DNA from: Bacillota bacterium
GTDB taxonomy: Bacteria > Bacillota > SHA-98 > Ch115 > JABLXJ01
DNA: 64,000 nucleotides
Direction of reading: 5' to 3'
Assembly (NCBI GenBank): GCA_013178125.1
Contig: JABLXJ010000004.1
Location: 62,001 to 126,000 of the forward strand
Shown here piece after piece: positions 57,168 through 64,000 of the stretch (position 1 is its first letter; every line of letters starts with the position of its first letter). The position numbers and the translations under genes are program-made. The notes under the pieces were generated by a model, which had not been told where the DNA came from, searched no databases, and was given only the letters and a program-made list of their open reading frames with translations.

Positions 57168-58343
57168 ATGAGTTTTCTATACCGGAATGCGGGTTCTACA
57201 AATTCGGGGGCGGCCCCCGTGGTCATCAGGGGGACGGCGCGGATCGGCCGCAGGACGAAGGAGCTCGTCAAGCGATTACAGCCCAACGAGATCGCTGTAA
57301 TCGACCACCAGGATATCGATGAACTGGCCTGCCAGTCGCTTCTGGATGCTCGCGTTAGGGCAGTAGTGAATACTCGACAGTCTATAAGTGGCAGGTATCC
57401 AAACGTCGGGCCTCAGAGGCTCTGCGAGGCCGGCGTTTATATATTGGATGAGGTCGGGCCATCAGCTATAGAGTTGCTCGAGGATGGGGATGAGGTCGAG
57501 ATTCGCGGCAACCTCCTGCTCAAGGGGGGCAAGGTGGTGGCCGCCGGGAGCGTCCTCGATAAGAAGACGGTGGAGAAAAAGCTCGCCGAAACCCAGAGCA
57601 GGGTTGCTGAGTTGCTTGACGATTTTGTCCAGAACACGCTCGATTATGCGCGGCTCGAGAAGGACCTTATACTGGGCAAGTTCGCCGTACCCGATATCGG
57701 GGTGAATATCAAGGGCCGGCATGTCCTGGTCGTCGTGCGGGGAAGGGATTATAAGGAAGACCTCATGGCGATAAGGTCGTATATCGACGAGGTCAAGCCC
57801 GTGTTGATCGGGGTGGACGGGGGAGCCGATGCGCTAGTAGAGCTGGGTTACAGGCCTGATATTATTGTGGGCGATATGGACAGCATATCGGATGACACCC
57901 TGAAGATCGGCTCGGAGCTTGTCGTCCACGCCTACCCGGATGGGAGGGCCCCGGGGCTGGCCCGTATTCGCTCGTTCGGCCTCCGGGGCAAGATCTTCCC
58001 TGCACCCGGCACAAGCGAGGATATTGCCATGCTCCTTGCCTATGAAAAGGGGGCCGAGTTGATAGTTGCCGTCGGGACTCACTCGAATATGATCGATTTC
58101 CTCGAGAAGGGGCGCCCGGGGATGGCCAGCACGTTCCTGGTGAGGTTGAAGGTCGGGTCGATCCTCGTGGATGCGAAGGGCGTGAATAAGCTCTACAGGG
58201 GCAGGATGCACGCGAGCTACCTGCTTGAGGTGGCTATCGGCGCCTTGATTCCCCTGGCCATAATCATGCTCGTGTCGGATACGACAAAGCAGTTCCTGAG
58301 GCTACTCCTCATGAAAGTGAAGGTGGTGCTCGGCCTCCTCTGA
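57168..58343 (+). CDS. steA: SteA-like protein with thiamin-pyrophosphokinase-like domain
   Basis: The N-terminal part (IRGTARIGRRTKELVKRLQPNEIAVIDHQDIDELA) and the central GVDGGADALVELGYRPDIIVGDMDSISDD match the SteA family of Corynebacterium and Mycobacterium (Rv1697 type), which acts with SteB in the last steps of cell separation. The TPK-like fold probably binds a nucleotide or lipid diphosphate, not thiamin. A C-terminal membrane helix (AIGALIPLAIIMLV) anchors it. ATG 57168 or ATG 57144 may start it. It is the first gene of steA-steB-GT2-GT4 downstream of spo0A. Confidence 0.82.
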   Translation: MSFLYRNAGSTNSGAAPVVIRGTARIGRRTKELVKRLQPNEIAVIDHQDIDELACQSLLDARVRAVVNTRQSISGRYPNVGPQRLCEAGVYILDEVGPSAIELLEDGDEVEIRGNLLLKGGKVVAAGSVLDKKTVEKKLAETQSRVAELLDDFVQNTLDYARLEKDLILGKFAVPDIGVNIKGRHVLVVVRGRDYKEDLMAIRSYIDEVKPVLIGVDGGADALVELGYRPDIIVGDMDSISDDTLKIGSELVVHAYPDGRAPGLARIRSFGLRGKIFPAPGTSEDIAMLLAYEKGAELIVAVGTHSNMIDFLEKGRPGMASTFLVRLKVGSILVDAKGVNKLYRGRMHASYLLEVAIGALIPLAIIMLVSDTTKQFLRLLLMKVKVVLGLL

Positions 58344-58400
58344 GCCGGTGCAGGTGGGGATGTAGAGCCTGGTTAGCGTTTGGAAGCGAGTGATGGTGAC

Positions 58401-59321
58401 TTGATTATCGATATGAGATACCATATAGCGTCCCTCGTAGCTGTTTTTCTCGCCCTCGGCCTGGGAATCCTCATCGGGAGCGCTATGGGCGGGAATGAGG
58501 CCCTCATCGAACAGCAGAAGCGCCTGATAGACCGGCTGGAGATGGATTTTTCCCAGATAAAGCAGGAAAGGGAGAGGCTTCAGGTTAAGCTCAATCTTGC
58601 GGAACGGGAGCTTGCGTCAAGCGTCGAATTCGAAAAGACAGCCTTCCCCGTTCTCGTGGCCGGGAAACTCGAGGGCAGGCGGGTGGCGATCGTCCGCACG
58701 GGGGATTCCGTGAACCGGCGCGCTGAGGAGGCCATAGAGAGGGCATTGAGGGATGCGGGGGCAAGCGTCACATCGGTCACGACTATACTGCGTCCCTTCG
58801 AGTTGCCGGCCGGCGACGTGAAGGCCCAGGGCGAATTATTCAAATGCCTTGGGCTCGATGCCATTCAATCCGAATTCCAGCCCAAGGACATACCCGTGAG
58901 GCTCGCGGCCGCGCTTGCGAGGGAGATCGCCTCCGGGACGGGCCTTACGCTGGTGCCGGCCCTCGAGGAGCTTGGTTTCGTGCAGGTGAGCGGCAGGTAC
59001 CAGGGCTATGTAGATGCCGTTGTCATCCTGGGCGGGGGCTCGGAGGAGTCAAAGGTGGCGGCAAAGACCGTTGATCTCCCGCTCATCGATGCCTTTAACG
59101 CGCTTGGGGTGAGGGTGGCCGGCGCGGAGGCGGCAGGGGCCTCGCAGTCGTATATGAAGCTATACAAGGAGAAGGGGATACCGACGGTGGATAATGCCGA
59201 CATGGTTCTGGGCCAGCTATCCTTGGTTTTTGCCCTTGCCGGCGAGAATGGTCATTATGGCATCAAGGAGACGGCCAGGCAGCCATTCCCCGATTTCCTC
59301 GGGGAACTGACCGGCAAGTGA
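58401..59321 (+). CDS. SteB/MctB-like (DUF3186) membrane protein
   Basis: The start reads IIDMRYHIASLVAVFLALGLGILIG, the hallmark of the family annotated as copper transporter MctB in mycobacteria and as SteB in corynebacteria. One N-terminal helix is followed by a coiled coil (about 32-70) and an extracytoplasmic alpha/beta domain. Pairing with steA repeats the actinobacterial order. TTG 58401 gives the canonical N-terminus and follows GGTGA; the frame is open to 58380. A porin or copper role is doubtful in a Gram-positive without a mycomembrane. Confidence 0.82.
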   Translation: MIIDMRYHIASLVAVFLALGLGILIGSAMGGNEALIEQQKRLIDRLEMDFSQIKQERERLQVKLNLAERELASSVEFEKTAFPVLVAGKLEGRRVAIVRTGDSVNRRAEEAIERALRDAGASVTSVTTILRPFELPAGDVKAQGELFKCLGLDAIQSEFQPKDIPVRLAAALAREIASGTGLTLVPALEELGFVQVSGRYQGYVDAVVILGGGSEESKVAAKTVDLPLIDAFNALGVRVAGAEAAGASQSYMKLYKEKGIPTVDNADMVLGQLSLVFALAGENGHYGIKETARQPFPDFLGELTGK

Positions 59322-59404
59322 GCTGCCAGCTATTAATTCGCTGCCAGCCATTGATCTTTTTGCTGCTGGCCATTAGTTTAATGATGGATCAATGGTGAGT
59401 TGTA

Positions 59405-60094
59405 ATGATGCTTTCCACTATCATACCGGCCTATAATGAATCCTCCCACATAGCTGATACGGTGAAGGCTATCCTGGAGTTGCAGGATGGCATTGGTAGA
59501 TATGGCATTGATTCTATCGAGGTTATCGTTGTAGATGATGGTTCCCGGGATGCTACGACCGAGCTCGCCAGGAAGACCGGGGCCGTTGTGATACCGCTGG
59601 AGCGCAACCAGGGAAAGGGGCATGCGCTCATGAGGGGCCTCTCGGCTGCGAGGGGTGAGGTGGTGGCCTTCCTTGACGCCGATCTGGGTGCTACGGCTGG
59701 CGAGGTTGCGAAGCTTGTGGCCCCGGTTGTTGCGGGCGATGCTGACTTGACGATAGCCAGGTTCCCTGCCGCCAGGCGCCGGGGCGGTTTCGGCCTCGTC
59801 AAGGCATCTGCTCGCCTCGGTGTCAAGCTCCTCGGCGGGATTGATGTCGTCTCCTCCCTCTCAGGCCAGCGCGCTGCGAGGAAAGATGTATTTGAGCGGC
59901 TCACGCCGTTTGCGGGCGGGTTTGGCGTGGAGGTCGGGATGACGATCGATGCCGCCAGGAGGGGTTACAGGATAAAGGAGGTCCCCGTGGATATGCGCCA
60001 TGCTGAGACCGGGAGGGATTTGCGGGGTTTCACTCACAGGGCGCGCCAGCTGTCATCGGTTACCAGGGCGATCCTGGCCAGGTTTTTCAGATAG
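59405..60094 (+). CDS. glycosyltransferase family 2
   Basis: GT-A fold enzyme of 229 residues; STIIPAYNESSHI starts the fold, VIVVDDGSRD binds the nucleotide and DADLG is the metal-binding DxD. It resembles polyprenyl-phosphate glycosyltransferases by its length and lack of C-terminal membrane helices is notable. It likely moves a sugar to a lipid carrier or membrane-associated acceptor with its GT4-type neighbour. Start ATG 59405 with GGTGAG 5 nt upstream. Confidence 0.85.
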   Translation: MMLSTIIPAYNESSHIADTVKAILELQDGIGRYGIDSIEVIVVDDGSRDATTELARKTGAVVIPLERNQGKGHALMRGLSAARGEVVAFLDADLGATAGEVAKLVAPVVAGDADLTIARFPAARRRGGFGLVKASARLGVKLLGGIDVVSSLSGQRAARKDVFERLTPFAGGFGVEVGMTIDAARRGYRIKEVPVDMRHAETGRDLRGFTHRARQLSSVTRAILARFFR

Positions 60095-60169
60095 CAGGCC
60101 GCGTCCTCCGTCCGCCCGGCGCAACAGGGGAGCGCCGCCTGGTACGGGGCTTAGAAGGGGCGAGGACCT

Positions 60170-61000
60170 ATGCGCGCTGACTTCGTCATGTTTATACTCT
60201 CCTTTCTGGCCTGTTCAGCCTCTCTCCCCCTGGTGATCAACATGATGGAGCGAGCGGGGAATACGAGGTTGAACTACGAGGGCAGGCAGATCCCGACATC
60301 CCTCGGGCTTATCTTCATCCTGATCCTGGTGCCTGCCGCCTTCGTGGCGGTCGAGATGGGCTTCATGACGCTCGATGACGCGCTTCCTCCTCTTTTCCTT
60401 TTGTGCGCCGTAGGCATGGCTGGCTTGCTGGATGATCTCCTCGGCCAGGGTGATATGAAGGCAAAGGGCTTTAAGGGTCACCTCGGTGCGCTCCTGTTCG
60501 AGGGACGCCTCTCCACGGGGGCGCTGAAGGCTATTTTTACAGGGTTTTCAGCCTTGCTCCTGGCCATGATCATCGAGCGCACGCTTGCCGGCGTTGTATT
60601 GAGCGCCCTTATAATCGCCCTTGCGACAAACCTCATCAACCTGCTCGACCTGAGGCCCGGCCGCGCCGCCAAGGCATACCTCGCCGTGGTGATCCTGTTA
60701 TCACTGGCATGGGGGGCGCGCTGCTTTGACGGCCCACTCTTCTACCTCGTGCCGCTTACCGGCGCAGTCCTCGCATATATACGGACGGACCTCCGCGCGA
60801 GAGGGATGATGGGGGACACTGGCTCGAACATCCTGGGCGGGGCTCTGGGCTATGGGCTGGCCGCTGGGACCGAGGGCGCAGTCAGAGCCGGGGTCCTGGT
60901 GATTCTCCTGCTCATCCAGGCGTACGCTGAAAGGTGGTCGATAAGCCGGGCTATAGAGAATAATCGTTTGCTCAGGTTTTTGGACAATCTCGGGCGCTGA
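60170..61000 (+). CDS. MraY/WecA-like glycosyl-1-phosphate transferase (GT4), divergent
   Basis: Polytopic protein of 276 residues, about eight helices. It keeps the polyprenyl-phosphate transferase marks: LLDDLLGQ (the DD pair), NLINLLDLRPGRA and MGDTGSNILGG. It is shorter than MraY (about 320) and is not in a mur cluster, so it may load a non-peptidoglycan sugar onto undecaprenyl phosphate. Together with the GT2 it suggests a lipid-linked product. Start ATG 60170; the ribosome site GGGGCGAGGA is close. A nested palindrome follows 47 nt after its stop. Confidence 0.82.
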   Translation: MRADFVMFILSFLACSASLPLVINMMERAGNTRLNYEGRQIPTSLGLIFILILVPAAFVAVEMGFMTLDDALPPLFLLCAVGMAGLLDDLLGQGDMKAKGFKGHLGALLFEGRLSTGALKAIFTGFSALLLAMIIERTLAGVVLSALIIALATNLINLLDLRPGRAAKAYLAVVILLSLAWGARCFDGPLFYLVPLTGAVLAYIRTDLRARGMMGDTGSNILGGALGYGLAAGTEGAVRAGVLVILLLIQAYAERWSISRAIENNRLLRFLDNLGR

Positions 61001-61047
61001 GTGCGACCGCGAAGCTAAGTGTGAGTTCAAGAATTATCGCCGTTTTT

Positions 61048-61169
61048 CCAGGGGTTGCCGGTGCTTGCGTGACGGGGCCTTTGAAATTTGGCAATGCCCT
61101 CGCGCCAAATTTCAACGGAGGCGCGCCGCAAGCGCGCCGTCCCCGGAACGCAACACCGGCAACCCCTAT
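61048..61169. repeat. nested palindromic repeat, copy 2
   Basis: Arms AGGGGTTGCCGGTG (61050-61063) and CACCGGCAACCCCT (61154-61167) are a perfect 14-bp inverted repeat. The core matches copy 3 in direct orientation (TTTGAAATTTGGCAA, CGCCAAATTTCAACGG, GGCGCGCCGCAAGCGCGCC). The outer arms differ from copies 1 and 3 in both halves in a complementary way. The left flank (about 61013-61047) matches that of copy 3; the right flank does not. Confidence 0.9.
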
Positions 61170-61211
61170 TTAGATAATTTGGATAATCTTCAATGGTTGG
61201 AAGGGATATAC

Positions 61212-62078
61212 GTGAAGTTTGGCGTGCATGTTGCCATAGCCGGGGGGTTCGCCGGAGCGATCGATCGAGCCCAGAAGCTGCATTGCGATACAATACAGAT
61301 GTTTTCGAGGAGCCCAAGGAGCCTGAGGGCTCGCCCTCTCAATGAGGATGAGGCCGGGGATTTTCGCAACAGGGCCAGGTTGTCAGGCATATCCCCAATT
61401 GTGGTGCACATCCCTTATCTCATCAACCTTGCCTCGCCCAAGGAACAGACTTACGCGGTTTCCATAGCCGCCCTGCGGGAGGATATCATACGCGCCTGCG
61501 AGCTTGGCGCCGATTACCTTATTATACACCCCGGGAGCCATGTCGGCTCGGGGATCGAGGCCGGCACGGAGAGGATTGCCCGGGCCATAAACACGGTGTT
61601 CAAGGACAGGGAATGCCGCGACCGGAGCCAGGAGAGCGGCTTGAAGTTCCTCCTCGAGACGGTCTCAGGGGCCGGGACCGAGATCGGTTATACCTTTGAA
61701 CAGCTCGAGGGCATTATAGAACAGCTCGAGGGCGCAGGGGATATTGGTGTTTGCTTCGATACGTGTCATGTTTTTGCTGCAGGCTATGACATCCGGACGC
61801 CTGGTGGTTTGGATGGAGCCCTCGAGGATTTTGACCGGGTGCTTGGCCTCGGGCGGTTGAGGCTGGTTCACGCGAATGATTCCGTGGGGGAGCTGGGGTC
61901 GAGGAAGGACAGGCATGCTCACATAGGGGAGGGGATGATCGGCGAGGAGGGGTTCCGCGTGATCCTTGGTGATGAGAGGCTGCGCGAGGTGCCATTCATC
62001 CTCGAGACGCCGAATGATGACCCCGGGGATGATGCTCGCAATCTGGCCAGGCTTCGCGAGCTGGCCGGTCTGCGATAG
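61212..62078 (+). CDS. nfo: deoxyribonuclease IV (AP endonuclease Nfo)
   Basis: Zinc-dependent endonuclease acting at abasic sites. Reads FGVHVAIAGGFAGAIDRA at the start, then DYLIIHPGSHVGSG, FLLETVSGAGTEIGYTFEQL, GVCFDTCHVFAAGYDI, LVHANDSVGELGSRKDRHAHIGEG and PFILETPNDD, the metal-binding set of the family. GTG 61212 has GGAAGGG 6 nt upstream. The frame runs open upstream to 61065 through the palindrome; this is a by-product of the repeat and not a real N-terminus. 288 residues, normal. Confidence 0.94.
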   Translation: MKFGVHVAIAGGFAGAIDRAQKLHCDTIQMFSRSPRSLRARPLNEDEAGDFRNRARLSGISPIVVHIPYLINLASPKEQTYAVSIAALREDIIRACELGADYLIIHPGSHVGSGIEAGTERIARAINTVFKDRECRDRSQESGLKFLLETVSGAGTEIGYTFEQLEGIIEQLEGAGDIGVCFDTCHVFAAGYDIRTPGGLDGALEDFDRVLGLGRLRLVHANDSVGELGSRKDRHAHIGEGMIGEEGFRVILGDERLREVPFILETPNDDPGDDARNLARLRELAGLR

Positions 62079-62119
62079 CACGATGGCTAAGTGTGAGTTC
62101 GAAAATTGCCGCCGCTTTT

Positions 62120-62239
62120 CCAGGACTTACGGTGTTTGCGCGACGGGGCCTTTGAAATTTGGCAAGGCCCTCGCGCCAAATTTCAACGGAGGCGCGCCGC
62201 AAGCGCGCCGTCCCCGGAGCGCAACACCATAAGTCCTGG
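62120..62239. repeat. nested palindromic repeat, copy 3
   Basis: Outer arms CCAGGACTTACGGTGT (62120-62135) and ACACCATAAGTCCTGG (62224-62239), with one mismatch. The core is the reverse complement of copy 1. It lies 41 nt after the nfo stop and 59 nt before the helicase start. The right flank to about 62285 matches that of copy 1 in direct orientation. Confidence 0.9.
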
Positions 62240-62298
62240 AACGTGCTGGTAAATTGGCACAAATTAAGGAACCTACACTTAGGAACGGAGGTCGCAGA

Positions 62299-64000
62299 GT
62301 GAAAGACTTGCTGCAGGACGTGGATGCCATATTCTCTGCCGGAGGCCCCCTAGCCAGGCATATCGACGGCTACGAGGTTCGCCCCGAGCAGATTCAAATG
62401 GCCAGGACCATACTCTCTGCCTTCAAGCACCACAAGCACGCAGTAATCGAGAGCGCCACCGGCACGGGGAAATCCATGGCCTACCTGGCCGCCGCAGTCC
62501 TCTGGGCCAGGACGACCGACCAGAAAGTGGTTATATCAACCAACACCATCAACCTCCAGGAACAGCTCGTAACCAAGGATATCCCCACCCTCAAAAGCGC
62601 CCTGGAAGTGGAGGGGTACGCCCCGGAGAAGGCCGATTTCTCATTCGCCCTTGTAAAGGGGCGCTCGAATTACATATGCAGGAGAAGACTAAAGAAGCTC
62701 CTGGAGGATGCAGATGCCCTCCTGGATTCGCGGGAGCGCCAGGCGTTTGCCGATATACTCGGGTGGGTGGGCAAGGTGAAGGAGGGCTGCAGGTCCGAAT
62801 TCCCATTTGAGCCTTTGCCGGAGCTCTGGGAGAAAATCTGCTCCGAGCCTGATACATGCCTCAGGGTGAAGTGCCCCGAGGTCCAGGATTGTTTTTTTAT
62901 GAAGGCAAGAAACATGGCCTGCGCTGCAGATCTGCTCGTAGTGAACCATCACCTGCTTTTCGCGGATGTCAGTGTCAGGCGAGAGCTGGGGTTCGACGCT
63001 GAGAAAGCCGTTCTACCCAGGTACGCCAATGTGATATTTGATGAGGCGCACAACGTCCCGGACGTTGCAGGCGATTACCTGGGTTGCTCGGTTACAAGGC
63101 TCCAGATCACAAGGCTTTTATCATACCTCTACCGCCGCGAGCGGCCATCGGCATCCCGCCCGGACGGGAGCATAGGCATGCTCATGGCTGTCCGTTCGTT
63201 GCTCTATAAGACGGATTCCGGGCTTGATCTCGACGGCCGGGCGAGAGACAGCCTGCGGGACCGGATCGATGGGGCCCTGGTCCCGGGGGTGATCAGAGCT
63301 AGAGAGGCTGCTGATACCCTCTTTGAAGGCCTAGCCGGTTTTCTGCGGGATCTTGGCAGGAATCAGGGTTCAAGGTATCGCGGCGATGGGGATGGGGATA
63401 GGGGTCATGTTGAGGGCCAGGATGACCGGGATCAGGGCCAGGATAGCCGGGGCGTGAGTAGCCGCGAGTTTGCCGTGCGGCTCAAGGCTGAGGTCCGGAA
63501 ACTCGATTTCTGGCGAGATGTTATAGCCATTGAGGCTGAAAGGACAATGAATGCGTTTTCCGATCTCTCTCATGCCCTCTCGGACCTCGCTGGCGCCCTG
63601 GAGCTTGCTGCGAATGGCCCCAGCCCCGGGGGGCTCCCAGGTGGCATCCAGGAGATCAAGGTGGAGATGGATGCCCTCTCATCCCGCCTGGCGAATCTCG
63701 AGGGCACGCTGAGGTTCATTATTGATGGCCGGGATGAGGCGTTTGTATTCTGGGCCGAGACAGGCCCTCGCCGGAACGTGAGGCTCGGGGCTACACCGCT
63801 CGATGTGGCACCCCTCATAAGGGAGAATCTCCTCGAGTGTATTGATTCCGTGATCTTTACATCGGCGACCCTCGCCATCGGTGAGAACCTGGCCTTTTTT
63901 GAAGGCCAGGTCGGCCTGGATTATAATCAGGACAGGCCTTTCGAGCTTATCATAGGCTCGCCGTTCAGGTTGGAGGATCAGGTCCTCGTGGGCCTCCCGA
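62299..64000 (+). CDS. dinG: DinG-type XPD-like ATP-dependent DNA helicase (3' end outside window)
   Basis: 5'-3' superfamily 2 helicase. The frame from GTG 62299 (GGAGG 7 nt upstream) stays open to the window end, at least 567 residues. Walker A ESATGTGKSMAYLAAA near residue 55, iron-sulfur Cys in NYICRRR and in the segment CSEPDTCLRVKCPEVQDCFF, the arch following, and Walker B VIFDEAHNVPDVA near 248. Motif SVIFTSATLA is near the end. A repetitive Asp/Gly/Arg/Gln insertion lies near residues 354-394. No N-terminal exonuclease domain is present, unlike the B. subtilis DinG. Confidence 0.9.
   Translation, partial: MKDLLQDVDAIFSAGGPLARHIDGYEVRPEQIQMARTILSAFKHHKHAVIESATGTGKSMAYLAAAVLWARTTDQKVVISTNTINLQEQLVTKDIPTLKSALEVEGYAPEKADFSFALVKGRSNYICRRRLKKLLEDADALLDSRERQAFADILGWVGKVKEGCRSEFPFEPLPELWEKICSEPDTCLRVKCPEVQDCFFMKARNMACAADLLVVNHHLLFADVSVRRELGFDAEKAVLPRYANVIFDEAHNVPDVAGDYLGCSVTRLQITRLLSYLYRRERPSASRPDGSIGMLMAVRSLLYKTDSGLDLDGRARDSLRDRIDGALVPGVIRAREAADTLFEGLAGFLRDLGRNQGSRYRGDGDGDRGHVEGQDDRDQGQDSRGVSSREFAVRLKAEVRKLDFWRDVIAIEAERTMNAFSDLSHALSDLAGALELAANGPSPGGLPGGIQEIKVEMDALSSRLANLEGTLRFIIDGRDEAFVFWAETGPRRNVRLGATPLDVAPLIRENLLECIDSVIFTSATLAIGENLAFFEGQVGLDYNQDRPFELIIGSPFRLEDQVLVGLP

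Noticed and set aside
59322-59404. Short tandem repeats of GCTGCCAGC type before the GT2 gene, as a possible CRISPR or regulatory array
   Set aside because: Repeats are about 20 bp, imperfect and without spacers of constant size.
61065-61211. N-terminal extension of nfo through palindrome copy 2
   Set aside because: The family start is at GTG 61212 with a good ribosome site; the upstream frame is a by-product of the repeat.

Overview
The window reads as the chromosome of a spore-forming Bacillota of clostridial type with fairly high GC. Evidence for this is spo0A, an uninterrupted sigK, spoIVB, a yabG remnant, IreB, [FeFe]-hydrogenase maturases, the order aspS / 6S RNA / tcdA / rarA / iscS / iscU / mnmA / alaS / ireB / ruvX / DUF1292 / mltG, and Shine-Dalgarno sequences that often select TTG or GTG starts. 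I see no prophage, insertion sequence, CRISPR array, rRNA or tRNA gene. Almost everything is vertical-looking housekeeping DNA.

Layout. 1-2.45 kb: queA (5' cut), tgt and yajC for queuosine tRNA modification and the Sec accessory YajC. 2.6-3.4 kb: a small Trp-rich orphan and a truncated yabG behind a SigK-like promoter. 3.5-6.8 kb: zur-znuA-znuC-znuB zinc uptake operon on the minus strand, divergent from bioY. 7.8-8.7 kb: a superoxide dismutase. 9.0-11.9 kb: hydE and hydG behind a leader with an intrinsic terminator. 12.2-14.4 kb: secD-secF with a consensus promoter and a terminator. 14.5-24.1 kb: a ChlI-like AAA+ ATPase with a VWA partner, a LapA-domain protein, recJ, rel and a membrane-anchored SurA_N/TPR protein. 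24.2-33.1 kb: one ORF encoding HisRS fused to AspRS, then 6S RNA, tcdA, rarA, the isc genes and mnmA. 33.2-40.6 kb: YtxH-like protein, AI-2E family permease, alaS, ireB, a ferredoxin-type aldo/keto reductase, ruvX, DUF1292 and mltG. 40.7-44.6 kb: a penicillin-binding protein, sigK, a YqeG-type phosphatase and a Nif3-like protein. 44.7-51.2 kb: priA-def-fmt-yugP-rsmB. 51.7-57.1 kb: spoIVB, an S-adenosylhomocysteine hydrolase, an MFS transporter and spo0A. 57.2-61.0 kb: steA, a SteB/MctB-like protein and two glycosyltransferase-family genes. 61.2-64 kb: nfo and a DinG-type helicase cut by the window end.

The most unusual structures are: (1) three copies of a roughly 120-bp nested palindrome, each 41-47 nt downstream of a stop codon, with a core flipped relative to its flank in one copy and complementary changes in both arms of another; (2) the HisRS-AspRS fusion; (3) a genome habit of placing low-complexity Gly/Ser/Asp/Arg tracts in or beside domains of conserved enzymes; (4) the steA-steB-GT2-GT4 envelope cluster beside spo0A; and (5) the ATPase/VWA pair without an obvious chelatase partner. 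All calls are by eye from the sequence; no database search or folding program was run.
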